Shown piece after piece: positions 23,845 through 35,500 of a DNA stretch of 64,000 nt. Below the pieces are notes generated by a model. The model worked only from the letters and a program-made list of their open reading frames with translations, had not been told where the DNA came from and did not search any database. The position numbers and the translations under genes are program-made. This DNA comes from Cloacibacterium rupense (GTDB lineage Bacteria; Bacteroidota; Bacteroidia; Flavobacteriales; Weeksellaceae), in NCBI RefSeq assembly GCF_014645495.1, contig NZ_BMLV01000005.1, positions 62,001 through 126,000 of the forward strand, read 5' to 3'. The stretch's first letter is position 1, and every line of letters starts with the position of its first letter.

Positions 23845-26226
23845 TTAAAATTTATATCTGAAGTTGAGGATAAAATTTCTACCTAAATCTGCGGCAAAAA
23901 ACCTCATTCTATTGAGGTAATCTCTATAATTTTCATTCAATGCGTTATTTACAATAAGCCCAGTAGAAAGATTTTTTGTGATATTAAATCCTATTTGAAC
24001 GTTCCATAATGAGTAAGCTTTCGGAGGTGTGCTTAAGTCTACAGTTTTCGTAACGTCTTGTCCGTTTTCATACAAAGTAATTTCTGCATTGTGTATCGGA
24101 AATCTATTTTGATAAGAAAAAATTTGATTTTCTAGATTAAAATAGAACCCATTCCACTTTTCTTTGGTAAAATGTAAGGCATTAGAAAAATTAGACGGCA
24201 TCATCAATATCAATGGTTCATTATTGGTATTATCTTGTCCGTAAACATAACTTGCTCTTCCTTTGTAAGAAAATTCTGGAGAGAAATGTAAGATTACATC
24301 TAAATCTGCACCGTACATCAGTGCATCTATCTGTTGATAAGTCCACACTGGGAAAACACCTCTTATGGTATTTTGCACCCCTGTAGGAATTTGATTGATA
24401 AAATTCTTATTAAATGATACATAAGGATTAAAAGAAAGTTGCAGACCTTCTAAGAAATGAATTTTAGAATCTATAACTAAGTTAAATTGATGACTGACCT
24501 CATTCTTCATCGAAAGATTTCCTACCTCTATAATTGCCGCAGAATGATGCAATCCGTCTGAAAACAACTCTGCAATATTGGGTGTTCTAGAAGCTTTAGC
24601 ATAATTCATTTTTACAATAAAGTCTCTGGAAGTAGAGATATATTCTACACCAGCATTCAGCGATAGGTTTTGATAATCTAATTTAGGCCTTGTAAGCACT
24701 CTATTTGCATTGGTTCTTACATAGAACTGAGGATAAAGATTGGCATATAGTTTTTCCCAATCACTCTTGTCATACCATTTGGTTACATCATAATAGTTAT
24801 AGTCAAACCTTGCACCAGCTTCTGCATTCCAATGATGATTCAATTTATATTTAAAGACAGAAAAAATTCCGCCAGAATATTTATCATAATTAGGAATTAA
24901 TCTTCTTGCTTTGGTAGCAGGGTCTGAATAGTTATTTTGAAAACTTCCTGCAACTCCCGATTCTAAAGTCCAATGAGCTCTTTCTATTAAATTTTCTACA
25001 TTTAATTGATGAGTAAGTAATTCTAAGTCAAGTGATGGTAGTGCCTTTAGCTCTCCTCTCCTAATGTCATATTCTTTTCTATGATTGAATTGAAAGCTAT
25101 AAGTTGCAGAAATTTTTCCCAATTTTTCATATCTTTTGTAGGTCGATATTTTCATAATATGATGCTCTATCTCTTGTCTCGGATTGTCTATCTGATAAGA
25201 AAAATCACCAGTATAGATAGGCACCTGAGAATTAATAGCATTATAAAAATCTTCTAAATTCCCAATATGAGAACCTCTGTAAATGCCAATATTTTGATTG
25301 GTTAAGAAATAATCAAAAGAAATTCCTTTTTTAAATTCATTTTTTTGTAGTGTAAAATTAAAAGATGAAAAATCCATCCCAGTATTCATTAGATTATAAT
25401 CTGGAGTATTTTGGTCTCCAAGCTTCTCAATTTTACCACCTGTTTTTACTGCCCAGCCATTTTTCCAACTTTTAACTATGTTTAAATCTACACCAAGTCC
25501 TTTACCATTAGATATTCCATAAATATTTGCATTTCCTTTTATGGTGTCTTTTTTGGGTAAAATTTCTGGTTTTAAATCTACCACACCACCTACAGCATCG
25601 CCACTATATTTAAGCGCTGAAGCCCCTTTTATCACATCAATATGCTCAAAATTGCTAACATCTACATTAGGCGCATGCTCTACTCCCCACTCTTGTTCTG
25701 CTAGTTTTACCCCATTATTTATTATGGCTATTCTACTTCCGTACAAGCCGTGGATGATAGGTTTTGCAATATTATTTCCTGTTTTGAGGGCAGAAACTCC
25801 AGAAATACTAGATAATAAATTGCCTAAATTACTGGTAGAGTTTTTCTCAATCTCTACTTTTTCTAGAGTTTTAACTACCATAGAACCACTGCTTTTATGA
25901 TTAGCGTGTAAGCTAACCGTTTCTATTTCTTTAGAATGCAGCTCTAGGTTAATGGATAGAAATAGGTCTTTATCTACTGAGACAGACTCAGTAAACTCAT
26001 CAAAATCAGATTTAGAAACTTTTAAAACGTAAGTTCCTTTTGGAATTTGGTTGAACACAAATTCTCCTTTATCATTGGTTCTTGTGGTGTTTTTCCCTAA
26101 TAAAACTTCTGCATTGGGTATGGAAATTTTATTATGAAAATCGGATATTTTACCTTTCACGGTATAGTTCTGAGCAAACAAAAAGATACTGTAAAATAGG
26201 ATAATCCATGAAAAATATTTTTTCAT
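23845..26226 (-). CDS. TonB-dependent outer-membrane receptor (ZnuD-like)
   Basis: A 793-residue receptor with a signal peptide, a carboxypeptidase-regulatory-like domain (residues about 21-100), a plug (about 115-230, with GLYGSRIAIINNGVKL and GASALKYSGDAVGGVVDLKP) and a 22-strand barrel ending in NFRYKF. The plug segment EQEWGVEHAPNVD is like that of ZnuD-type zinc receptors, so zinc or a related metal is the suggested ligand. Operon order is small His-containing protein, receptor, lipoprotein. A 7-1-7 inverted repeat like a Fur/Zur box precedes the operon and supports metal control. A heme or peptide ligand cannot be excluded. Confidence 0.85.
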   Translation of the reverse strand: MKKYFSWIILFYSIFLFAQNYTVKGKISDFHNKISIPNAEVLLGKNTTRTNDKGEFVFNQIPKGTYVLKVSKSDFDEFTESVSVDKDLFLSINLELHSKEIETVSLHANHKSSGSMVVKTLEKVEIEKNSTSNLGNLLSSISGVSALKTGNNIAKPIIHGLYGSRIAIINNGVKLAEQEWGVEHAPNVDVSNFEHIDVIKGASALKYSGDAVGGVVDLKPEILPKKDTIKGNANIYGISNGKGLGVDLNIVKSWKNGWAVKTGGKIEKLGDQNTPDYNLMNTGMDFSSFNFTLQKNEFKKGISFDYFLTNQNIGIYRGSHIGNLEDFYNAINSQVPIYTGDFSYQIDNPRQEIEHHIMKISTYKRYEKLGKISATYSFQFNHRKEYDIRRGELKALPSLDLELLTHQLNVENLIERAHWTLESGVAGSFQNNYSDPATKARRLIPNYDKYSGGIFSVFKYKLNHHWNAEAGARFDYNYYDVTKWYDKSDWEKLYANLYPQFYVRTNANRVLTRPKLDYQNLSLNAGVEYISTSRDFIVKMNYAKASRTPNIAELFSDGLHHSAAIIEVGNLSMKNEVSHQFNLVIDSKIHFLEGLQLSFNPYVSFNKNFINQIPTGVQNTIRGVFPVWTYQQIDALMYGADLDVILHFSPEFSYKGRASYVYGQDNTNNEPLILMMPSNFSNALHFTKEKWNGFYFNLENQIFSYQNRFPIHNAEITLYENGQDVTKTVDLSTPPKAYSLWNVQIGFNITKNLSTGLIVNNALNENYRDYLNRMRFFAADLGRNFILNFRYKF

Positions 26227-26268
26227 TGATTCAAAAAAATTTAGTTGAAATTTAAAAATTGTGCTATA

Positions 26269-26619
26269 TTATCCTACAGTAGGAGGCGCACGAAGAGAAA
26301 AGAAAACAATATTTTCCTTAGAATAAGAAAAATTATAGTAAGAATGAGATTCTCTTATAACTAGATTTTCGTGAATTTCATAGTTATCAAAAGAAATAAC
26401 ATCTCCAATTAAAATCTGAGAATTGTGAAGATTAAAGCAACTTTCTGTAGAATTCTCATTAGCAGATACAATTTTTTTGGTAGAGGTTTTTAAGTCAGGA
26501 AAACTACCCTTAAAGACAGAATGCTCATGAAAATAGCCAGCTAATAAAACAGCAAAAGTATATACCCCAACCAATAGCAAGGATACTAATTTTCGTTGTT
26601 TTATTATAAAAGTTTTCAT
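26269..26619 (-). CDS. Small membrane-anchored protein of the TonB-receptor operon
   Basis: A 116-residue protein: a basic N-terminus, one hydrophobic helix (KLVSLLLVGVYTFAVLLAGY), then a periplasmic part with HEHS, a CFNLHN segment and an ending SLRAPPTVG. Small proteins with His/Cys and a C-terminal R-x-P-P often precede metal-related TonB receptors, so a metal role is plausible. The frame opens upstream with a TTG, but that codon is part of the TAAGTTTG promoter box; the ATG at 26619 is chosen. It is 42 bases ahead of the receptor gene. Confidence 0.6.
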   Translation of the reverse strand: MKTFIIKQRKLVSLLLVGVYTFAVLLAGYFHEHSVFKGSFPDLKTSTKKIVSANENSTESCFNLHNSQILIGDVISFDNYEIHENLVIRESHSYYNFSYSKENIVFFSLRAPPTVG

Positions 26620-26625
26620 CTTTTG

Positions 26626-26633
26626 CAAACTTA
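26626..26633 (-). promoter_or_regulatory. -7 promoter box of the TonB-receptor operon
   Basis: TAAGTTTG on the minus strand, six bases before the ATG at 26619, giving a nearly leaderless transcript. Confidence 0.55.
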
Positions 26634-26647
26634 AGAAAATTTTCTTA

Positions 26648-26662
26648 TTAATGTTACATTAA
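26648..26662. promoter_or_regulatory. Putative Fur-family operator (7-1-7 inverted repeat)
   Basis: TTAATGT-T-ACATTAA is a perfect seven-base inverted repeat around one base, the layout of Fur, Zur and PerR boxes. It lies 14 bases upstream of the TAAGTTTG box of the TonB operon, where a repressor would cover the -33 region. Confidence 0.5.
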
Positions 26663-26701
26663 ATATGACCAAAAACATAATTTACTTGTCTTAATATTTT
26701 G

Positions 26702-26709
26702 TAAATTTG
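26702..26709 (+). promoter_or_regulatory. -7 promoter box of pfkA
   Basis: TAAATTTG followed by C, 19 bases before the pfkA ATG. Confidence 0.55.
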
Positions 26710-26728
26710 CGTGTCAAATTAAAAAGCT

Positions 26729-27715
26729 ATGGGTAACACAACGTTGAAAAAAATCGGAGTTCTCACTTCGGGTGGAGACGCTCCGGGAATGAATGCGGCA
26801 ATAAGAGCAGTGGTAAGAACCGCTCACTATTATAAAATAGAATGCGTGGGAATAAGAGGAGGCTATACTGGTCTTATAGAAGGGAATTTCACAAAAATGG
26901 GACCTCGTTCTGTAAGCAACATCATTAATCTAGGAGGAACAATTTTGCGTTCTGCTCGTTCTGCAGAATTTAGAACTCCAGAAGGAAGAAAAAAAGCTTA
27001 TGAACAATGTGTAGCTCATAATATAGATGCTTTGGTATGCATTGGTGGAGATGGTACTTTTACCGGAGCTCTTAAATTCAGTGAAGAATTCGGAATTAAA
27101 GTATTAGGAGTACCTGGTACTATTGATAATGATATTTTCGGTACAGACTTTACCATAGGTTATGATACAGCTCTTAACACAGCAATTGATGCAATTGATA
27201 AAATTAGAGATACCGCCACTTCGCATAGCAGAGTTTTCTTTGTAGAAGTTATGGGAAGAGACGCAGGTTTTATTGCATTAAATAGTGGTATTGCAACAGG
27301 TGCACTAGACATTTTAATCCCTGAACAAAAAGATAGCCTAGAACAAATGTTCGAAACTTTTGAAAAAGCACAAAAAAGAGGAAAAACTTCAAGTATTGTA
27401 ATTGTGGCCGAAGGAGAACAACTAGCCTCAACTTATGATTTAGCCAAGAAAACCAAAGAAAAATTCCCTGATTATGACATCAGAGTATCTATATTAGGAC
27501 ATATCCAGAGAGGTGGTGCTCCTAGTTGCGCTGATAGAGTTTTAGCTAGTAGATTAGGTTTTGGTGCAGTAATAGGACTTATGAAAGGACTTACCAATGT
27601 AATGGCTGGCATCAGATCTAATGACTTGGTCTTCACTCCTATAGAAGATGCTATCACAAAACACAATGAAATAAATCAAGACTTACTGCAGATTTCTGAA
27701 GTCCTTGCAATGTAA
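26729..27715 (+). CDS. pfkA: ATP-dependent 6-phosphofructokinase
   Basis: A 328-residue PfkA. The sequence has the ATP loop LTSGGDAPGMNAAIRA, the GGDGTFTGA motif, the catalytic PGTIDNDIFGTDFTIG with the active-site Asp, MGRDAGFIA for fructose-6-phosphate, and the late HIQRGG. The glycine and Asp in GGDGTF favour ATP over PPi as donor. It commits hexose to glycolysis and lies 44 bases before gapA, so the pair is a glycolytic operon. Length is normal (320-330 aa). Confidence 0.95.
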   Translation: MGNTTLKKIGVLTSGGDAPGMNAAIRAVVRTAHYYKIECVGIRGGYTGLIEGNFTKMGPRSVSNIINLGGTILRSARSAEFRTPEGRKKAYEQCVAHNIDALVCIGGDGTFTGALKFSEEFGIKVLGVPGTIDNDIFGTDFTIGYDTALNTAIDAIDKIRDTATSHSRVFFVEVMGRDAGFIALNSGIATGALDILIPEQKDSLEQMFETFEKAQKRGKTSSIVIVAEGEQLASTYDLAKKTKEKFPDYDIRVSILGHIQRGGAPSCADRVLASRLGFGAVIGLMKGLTNVMAGIRSNDLVFTPIEDAITKHNEINQDLLQISEVLAM

Positions 27716-27756
27716 GTCAATAAAATAATTAATTAACAAAATTTTAAAAAATTTAG

Positions 27757-28764
<1,008 letters not shown>

Positions 28765-28789
28765 TATTTACGAAACTTATAGATGATAG

Positions 28790-28818
28790 AACTCCTGATT
28801 TTTTCAGGAGTTTTTTTT
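28790..28818 (+). terminator. Terminator of pfkA-gapA
   Basis: AACTCCTGA/TCAGGAGTT stem followed by TTTTTTT, 25 bases past the gapA stop. Confidence 0.9.
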
Positions 28819-28954
28819 ATAAATAAAATTAAAAAATGATTTTAATTTTTATAATTTTGAAAATATAGATAAAAGTATAAATAACACAACCTATCCTTAA
28901 TAAAAACATATTTTAATATTGAATATTTTTAATTCACCAAAAAAACAACTTCTT

Positions 28955-29575
28955 ATGAAAAAATTGATTTTACTTTTCACCCTATTTGCAAGCCATATCA
29001 CATTAATTGCTCAAAATGTGAACTTAAATGAAATTAAAAAAAATTTAGAAAAAAAATCTTCAGACTATAATCAAGAAAAATTATTAGTTAAATTTAAAGG
29101 ATTACCTATTCAACTAGACAGTATAGAATCTAGACATCTTTATTATGGAAATAAAGTTTCAGTAGATTATAAAAAAGCTGATGAGTTAAGAAAAACATTC
29201 AAAGAAGAGAACTATCAAAAATCTATAGAACTGGCTGAGGAAATTCTAAAAAACACCCCTACAGACCTAGAAACTATAAGCATTATTATGGAAGCTTACT
29301 ACAAAATCCAAGGCAACAGCACCAAATTAAATCACTATTCAGCGCAATTCACAAAAATGATAGACGCAATACTCTCTTCTGGCGATGGCAAAACCGAAAA
29401 AACTGCATTTCTAACCAATTCAGTAACTGATGAATATATCTTATTAGCTATTCTTAAAAAAAATGCAAGCCTAATGAAAAGAATCTCTAAACCTTCAAAA
29501 GATGGAATGTATGATATCTGGGATGAGAACGGAAAAAAAATTTACATCAATGTAATATATGATACGAAATTCTAA
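28955..29575 (+). CDS. Exported DUF4919-like protein
   Basis: A 206-residue protein with a signal peptide (KKLILLFTLFASHITLIAQ). It has LYYGNKVSVDYKKADELRK followed by an alpha-helical TPR-like region (NYQKSIELAEEILKNTPTD) and the tail EYILLAILKKNASL. These fit DUF4919, a bacteroidotal family without known function. The reading frame is open a dozen codons further upstream from a TTG, but the signal peptide and ATG at 28955 decide the start. Stand-alone gene between two terminators. Confidence 0.7.
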   Translation: MKKLILLFTLFASHITLIAQNVNLNEIKKNLEKKSSDYNQEKLLVKFKGLPIQLDSIESRHLYYGNKVSVDYKKADELRKTFKEENYQKSIELAEEILKNTPTDLETISIIMEAYYKIQGNSTKLNHYSAQFTKMIDAILSSGDGKTEKTAFLTNSVTDEYILLAILKKNASLMKRISKPSKDGMYDIWDENGKKIYINVIYDTKF

Positions 29576-29577
29576 AA

Positions 29578-29610
29578 AAAGCCTTCCAAAAAAATTGGAA
29601 GGCTTTTTTA
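29578..29610. terminator. Bidirectional terminator, DUF4919 gene and amylase operon
   Basis: GCCTTCCAA/TTGGAAGGC stem with poly-A before and poly-T after, so it serves both converging units. Confidence 0.88.
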
Positions 29611-29627
29611 TTATAATTAGATTAACA

Positions 29628-31808
29628 TTATTTAATCATCATCTTCACTGTAGAAGTTCCTTGATCTGATTTTAATTGTAAAATATATAAACCCGATTTA
29701 AGACCAGATACAGAAATTTTTTCATCACCGCTAACTTTGGATAATTTCTGAGTTTTAAGAAGTTTGCCTGAAACATCTAAAATCGTTACAATACCATTTT
29801 TAGCGTTGCTAAATCTAATTTCTGCCAATCCATTTTCTACAGGATTCTGCAAAAGTACTAGCGAAGCATTATTTACTTTAACCTCATTGGTAGCTAATGT
29901 AGAATTAATTTTCACATAAGTAGATGAGGTAGGATCCCATTCATACGCAGTACTTTGAGTAACATTAGTAATATCTGCCGTCTTAGTTACACCTAGTGTC
30001 CCCGTACTATTGCCATCTCTGAATAAGAAACTTATCTGAGTAACATTTGGGAATGTGTACATAAACCATCCCGAATTCACTGGGTCTGCTGTCATATCAA
30101 TAGGAGTAGCCCATACTGCTGTAGGCACAGATGCCACAGGTTGTTCAGCCCAATAATGTATTTTAGGTAATGGCCAATTAGGAGTACTAGTAGGTGGTTT
30201 AAATCTGATAACAATACCTGATTGATATTGATAAACTCTTTCTACAGTTCCTGAAGACAAACCTTGAGCGTCAAAAGCAGCCGCTTTTACAGTAATTGCT
30301 TGTGTAGTACTAGAATTTATATTGAACGGTGCTGTATAAATAGTAGATGATGAAGTAGGTTCTGAGCCATCAGTGGTGTATCTAATTGTAGGTGCGTTAC
30401 CGCTATCATCTGAAGCTGCTATAGTAATCGTCTGCGAAGTTCCAAGTGACATACTTCTACTAGAAGGAGAAATAGCTACAACAGGCGGAGCATTTACCTC
30501 TGCTTTAGACCAAACTGCATAATCAGTTCCAGAAGTTACTAAATTCCATCCAGCTCCTGTTGGACTCCAAGAATTATTTCCTATTTTAACAGCTACCACT
30601 GGGCTACTATCAGAATATCTTCTCTTAATGTAAGCTGCATATAAACCAGAACCTGCTTGATCTACCACTGCATAACTATAAGCATCTATTTGATTGGCTT
30701 TTCTTACTGCCATTAACTTATTAATAGCGTGCACATTGTCTGAGTAGACTCTAGTAACACCATCTTTAGTATAAGAGCCTCCATAGTAATGTGGTGCAAA
30801 AACACACGGAATACCTGGATGAGTAAGAATATAAGCATATCCTTTCATTAAATTAGCTCCCAAAATGGCTTCTGGCTTTACAAATGTATCATGATTATCA
30901 ATAAAAGTTACTGCTTTTTCACTAAAACCATATTGCCCTGCAAGTCCAGCCATGCTATTACCAGAAGAATTCAGACTTGAAAAATTATTTCCAGAAAGCG
31001 CTCCAGACAAAGTATAATAAAGAGAAAAATCAAAAACTCCAGAAACGGTCGTGCTAGCATTTATACCGCCTCCATAAGTTCCGTTGATCCAGTTTTTAAG
31101 ATTATTCATATTACCATCCCAAAATTCACCTACTGAATAATATGGCTGGCTGTCTTGAATATAATTCCCAAAATAATAAGGTGAAAATCCTTTAGCAACA
31201 TCCCATCTCCATCCTTTATATCCAAGAGCTTTAAGCCTCGATAAAAATTCTTTTACCCCATTTTGAACGGTAACATTAGTATGGTCTAAGTCTCTAGAAC
31301 CATCAAATCTTTCACCAGTATCTGGTGCACCAGAAGGTCTACATCCTACATAAGAGCCGCTCGAAGCTTCATCATCACTACAAATGGTTTCGCAACCCCA
31401 AGTTGGGTTGGTAAAATCTGTCCAGCTTGTAGTTCCGCTTCTGTGATTGACTACTACATCTGCAATAGGATATATTCCCTTTGCGTTCATGTTAGTAAGC
31501 ATTTTTTTCAATTGAGTTTCTGAGCCCCAAGAAGTTTGAGAAAAATTAAAAAGCTGGGTTGGGAAATATCCCACACCACCTGTAGAAGCACTTGCAGGAG
31601 GAAGCCATACCATATCAAAGCCTACAGCCTTTAGGTTACCAGCTCTAGAGCCTAAAAATTCATAAAAACTTCCATCGGTAGTAATTCTAGGCTGTTGAAA
31701 TTCATCCCAACCGAACGATTGAAGCATTACATCATCAATGTAATCTTGAGCTTTGTATTCTGCACTGAACATAAATACAAAGCCAATTAAAGTTAAAATT
31801 TTCTTCAT
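29628..31808 (-). CDS. Secreted alpha-amylase, GH13 with CBM26 and T9SS tail
   Basis: A 726-residue secreted enzyme that hydrolyses alpha-1,4 bonds in starch. Signal peptide 1-20. GH13 motifs: region I DVVVNH (117-122), region II GWRWDVAKG with nucleophile D203, region III VGEFW with acid/base E228, region IV FIDNHD with D307. Next come a CHB_HEX-type Ig-like domain (about 445-530, YTTDGSEPTSSSTIYTAPF), a CBM26-like starch-binding module (about 545-635) and a T9SS type A sorting domain (about 648-726). All catalytic residues are present. Third gene of the starch operon, 21 bases after the lipoprotein gene. Confidence 0.92.
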   Translation of the reverse strand: MKKILTLIGFVFMFSAEYKAQDYIDDVMLQSFGWDEFQQPRITTDGSFYEFLGSRAGNLKAVGFDMVWLPPASASTGGVGYFPTQLFNFSQTSWGSETQLKKMLTNMNAKGIYPIADVVVNHRSGTTSWTDFTNPTWGCETICSDDEASSGSYVGCRPSGAPDTGERFDGSRDLDHTNVTVQNGVKEFLSRLKALGYKGWRWDVAKGFSPYYFGNYIQDSQPYYSVGEFWDGNMNNLKNWINGTYGGGINASTTVSGVFDFSLYYTLSGALSGNNFSSLNSSGNSMAGLAGQYGFSEKAVTFIDNHDTFVKPEAILGANLMKGYAYILTHPGIPCVFAPHYYGGSYTKDGVTRVYSDNVHAINKLMAVRKANQIDAYSYAVVDQAGSGLYAAYIKRRYSDSSPVVAVKIGNNSWSPTGAGWNLVTSGTDYAVWSKAEVNAPPVVAISPSSRSMSLGTSQTITIAASDDSGNAPTIRYTTDGSEPTSSSTIYTAPFNINSSTTQAITVKAAAFDAQGLSSGTVERVYQYQSGIVIRFKPPTSTPNWPLPKIHYWAEQPVASVPTAVWATPIDMTADPVNSGWFMYTFPNVTQISFLFRDGNSTGTLGVTKTADITNVTQSTAYEWDPTSSTYVKINSTLATNEVKVNNASLVLLQNPVENGLAEIRFSNAKNGIVTILDVSGKLLKTQKLSKVSGDEKISVSGLKSGLYILQLKSDQGTSTVKMMIK

Positions 31809-31829
31809 AAGTCAATTTATAATATACAG

Positions 31830-32525
31830 TTAATTTGTTTTAAAACTCCAAGTTTGGCCGATGGTTTCACCGCCTTTATTATCTTTTACGATTACTTTCC
31901 AATAATAAGTAGTAGCAGATTGTAATCCTGATAACTGAGTTGTTTTAGTAGAAAGATTGGTCTTAGATGTGCTTAAATTATTTTTATCTGTTCCCCAAAA
32001 AACATCATAACTTAAAACATCTGAAGCATCAACATCAGAGGCATTCCATTCTAGGTCTACTGTTGTTGCTACACTGGCATCATAATTTGGTCTTACCAAT
32101 TCTGGCATAAATGGTAAATGATTGGTAGTAGCTGTAGCTTCGGTATATAAGCTAAAGGTTGAAGAATAATCACTACTTGCATTTTTAGAATCGGTAGCTT
32201 TTACTCGCCAATAGTAGGCTTTTCCTTTATCTAGAGTTATGCTGTAGACATTATCTGAAACATTTGCCGTATTTACAATTTGCGTAAATTGATTATCTGT
32301 AGCAACTTGTATTTGATAGGTAATGGCATCATTTTGTGAATCGGTAGATTTGTTCCAAGTAAAACTTAATAGATTACTGATACACAAACTTTTATCAGTA
32401 GGCCCCACCAATGTAGGAACTGAAGGAGGTGTATTAGGTACCGGAGCAGGATCATCTCCACCGCTGCCACCGCAAGCAACCATAATTAAACCAGCTGAAA
32501 TAAGAGATAATATATTCGTTTTCAT
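31830..32525 (-). CDS. Fibronectin-type lipoprotein of the starch operon
   Basis: A 231-residue lipoprotein: signal with lipobox GLIMVAC (Cys at about residue 18), then two fibronectin type III-like domains, each ending in the YYWRVKATDS or YYWKVIVKDN strand. It starts one base after the stop of the 1268-residue amylase, so it is certainly cotranscribed. No carbohydrate-binding module is recognised; SusE/SusF-like starch binding is possible but the sequence does not show it. Confidence 0.75.
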   Translation of the reverse strand: MKTNILSLISAGLIMVACGGSGGDDPAPVPNTPPSVPTLVGPTDKSLCISNLLSFTWNKSTDSQNDAITYQIQVATDNQFTQIVNTANVSDNVYSITLDKGKAYYWRVKATDSKNASSDYSSTFSLYTEATATTNHLPFMPELVRPNYDASVATTVDLEWNASDVDASDVLSYDVFWGTDKNNLSTSKTNLSTKTTQLSGLQSATTYYWKVIVKDNKGGETIGQTWSFKTN

Positions 32526-32526
32526 T

Positions 32527-35500
32527 TTATTCTTTGATAATTTTAATGATAATAGGTTGATTTAATAATACTTTTGCTATATAAATTCCATTTGGAAATC
32601 TGGTCAAATCTGCTTTAATTAGCCCATTAGATATATAGTACTTTTGTTTAGAAACTAATTTACCTTCAGTGTTATAAATTTCTAATTCTACTTGTTTTTG
32701 ATCACTGTTGACTGAAACATTAAACTCTCCTTTGGTAGGATTCGGGAATGCTGAACTTCCTTTTGATAAGCCTGTAATTCTATGAGAAACACTGCCCTCA
32801 CAAGAAACCGCAGTTTTAAGTTCTACTAAATCTCCTTGATTAGCACTTACATTAATCAAAGTATCATTGGTTTCAAATTTTTGAATCCCATTAATCAAGA
32901 CTTTATAAGGTGCCGTACCTTTCTCCACAATAATATCTATACTATTAGATGAAGTATTGGCAGAGATTCTCGCTGAGGCAGTTACCCCTTTCGAAATGGT
33001 GACATTAAAACATTGCTTAAAATTAATGGCAGCTACTTCTACACATACTTCATAAGTCCCTGGAACAAGACTTGTAACATTCAATTTATTATTGGTGAAA
33101 TTTAGCGTTTGATTATAATTAGTGCCTGTAATTTTAGCAACATAACTATAAGAAAGATTTGCAGAAATCTCAATTTCACCATTATTCTTACCAGAACAAG
33201 TTTCAGATTTTGTAGTGATGCTAAAATTATTATAATCAATAACAGCCTTCACTGCCAATCTATTTTTACTTTCGCAACCATTAATGGTTTGTGATGCATA
33301 ATAAGTTTGGTTATTTACTAAAATAGTGGTAGTAGGCAAGCTGTTTCCTCCAGATGCTGCAGCATACCATTTAATGGCAGAACCTGTAACATTTAATTGA
33401 GCCAGCGTAGCATTTGGCAATAACGTTTGTGAGGCGTTTCCTGTAGGAGCTGCTATTTCATCTTTACTTACTGTAATGGCTGTACATTTTTCGTCATTAT
33501 TCCCTACGGTAGAAACACAAACATTATAAGCTCCTGCAGCTAAATTGCTTACCGTAGTTGTCGTATTAAAAGTGATAGTTTGATTATAGTTTGTTCCCGT
33601 AATTTTTGCTTGATAATCTGCAGTTTTATTAACTGTTAGAATGATTTGTCCATCATCTGCTCCACAAGAAGCATTTTTAGAACTGATAGAATAGCCTTGT
33701 CCTCCAGTTGCCATTTGGTTACCAAAAACTCTATATTCACCAGGTTGCAAATTAATGGTTTGATTAGCGTCTGTAACATTATAAGCTGTATTATCCATTA
33801 GATTATACCAAGTTCCGGTATAAGGGAAACCTGTAGCTATATCTTTGGCAACTACATCAAAATTTGAAATAATCAGCACATCTTTTAGTTGCGAAGGACT
33901 CAATGTAGAGTTTGTTACTTTTATGTTTGGAGTATTGGTATTGGCAGAAGAAATAGTAGCTGACCCATCAAAAACAGCTTCTGTTTTTTTAAGATTGATC
34001 ATCTTACTCCAATCATCATATATTTTTTTTCTTTTTGCATCTGCTAACCAATTGTTAGTCCATTGAGGCTGTGGTTTAGTACTTAGTTTACAATCGCCAG
34101 TAGTAGCATCTGAAGATGTATTTACCGTACCGTCTGTACAAGTAAAAATAGAGTTTTCCATTCCTAATTCCCCAAAATGCCATAGCATTTTAGGACCAGG
34201 TACCAAAATAGAAACCGCCCCAAGAGCAGGCATTCTAGATAGAGCAACATCTAAATTTTTAACATTATGGCTTGCATTAGAAGAATTTCCGAATTGTAAA
34301 TTTTTATACATTAATCTTTCTTCGTCATGACTTTCAGGATAAGCGATTAATCTATTTTTGGCAAAACCTCTGCTTGTGCTTGTAGTTCTAGAAAGGTTTT
34401 TATTAGACCAACCCATTGTTAATTCATTATACTCATCTGTCATTTTACCCCAAAGCATTACTCCTTTTCCTTCGTTGACTTTAAAATTTGCCCACTCTTT
34501 TTCTTCGGCATCCGTTCCTAAATGTTCAAAAATCACATAATGATTAGAGTCTACACTCCAAGAAAAATCTGCATATTCTTTTAAAATATCTACTCTATCC
34601 TGTTGATATTGATTGGTACAACTCTCATCAGAGGCAGTACAATTTTGAGTAAATCCTTTGGTCAAATCCCATCTAAAACCATCTATTTTATATTCATTGA
34701 TCCAATGTTTCACCACCTGTTTTACATAATTTTTAGTATAACTAGAACTATGATTGAAATCCTCACCTACACTATAAGAATGTTTAGCAATTGTATTAAA
34801 ATAAGGATTTTCAGTACTTGGGCTGCCCCATCCATCTCCATCAGGGTCATTCATCCACATTCTCACCAATGAATTTCTTCCAAAAGCATGATTAAGTGCT
34901 ACATCTAATATTACTGCAATCCCGTTTTGGTGACATATATCTACCAATTCTTTTAACTTATCTTTTGTTCCGTAAAACTTATCCAATGCCATATGGAAAG
35001 AGGTATTATACCCCCAACTTTCATTGCCTTCATATTCCATAATTGGCATCAATTGAATGGCATTTATTCCTAAATTTTTAAAATAATCTATTCTATTGAT
35101 GATATCCTGAAAATTTCTTTTGGCATCAAAATCTCTCACTAACAATTCATAGATAACTAATTTTTCTTTTTCTGGTTTTGTGAAATTACTCACTTTCCAT
35201 GGGTATGCAGCTTCGCCTGTTTTCAAAACAGTTACTTCTCTTTCTTGACCAGTAGGATAAGCCGGTAAACTAGGATAAGTAGTAGCAGGAATACCTGGAT
35301 CATCAAAAGGAGACAACACCAAAGTAGAAAATGGGTCAGCAGCTTTCACCAAGCTTGGTGACCCTGCCAATGGCGTTTGGTCTACTACCCAATACTGATA
35401 TGTATAATTGGTACCAGATGTTAATCCTGTTAATTCTAACCAAAATTTAGTAGATCCAGAAGTAGCATCTTTTTTCATAGCATAAGCAGCTGTAGGTTGC

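Noticed and set aside
25541-25900. 119-codon open frame on the plus strand
   Set aside because: Antisense to the TonB receptor plug region; the receptor's conserved plug motifs show the minus strand is coding.
26619-26628. Upstream TTG start for the small TonB-operon protein
   Set aside because: This TTG belongs to the TAAGTTTG promoter box, so translation from it would need transcription to start further upstream.
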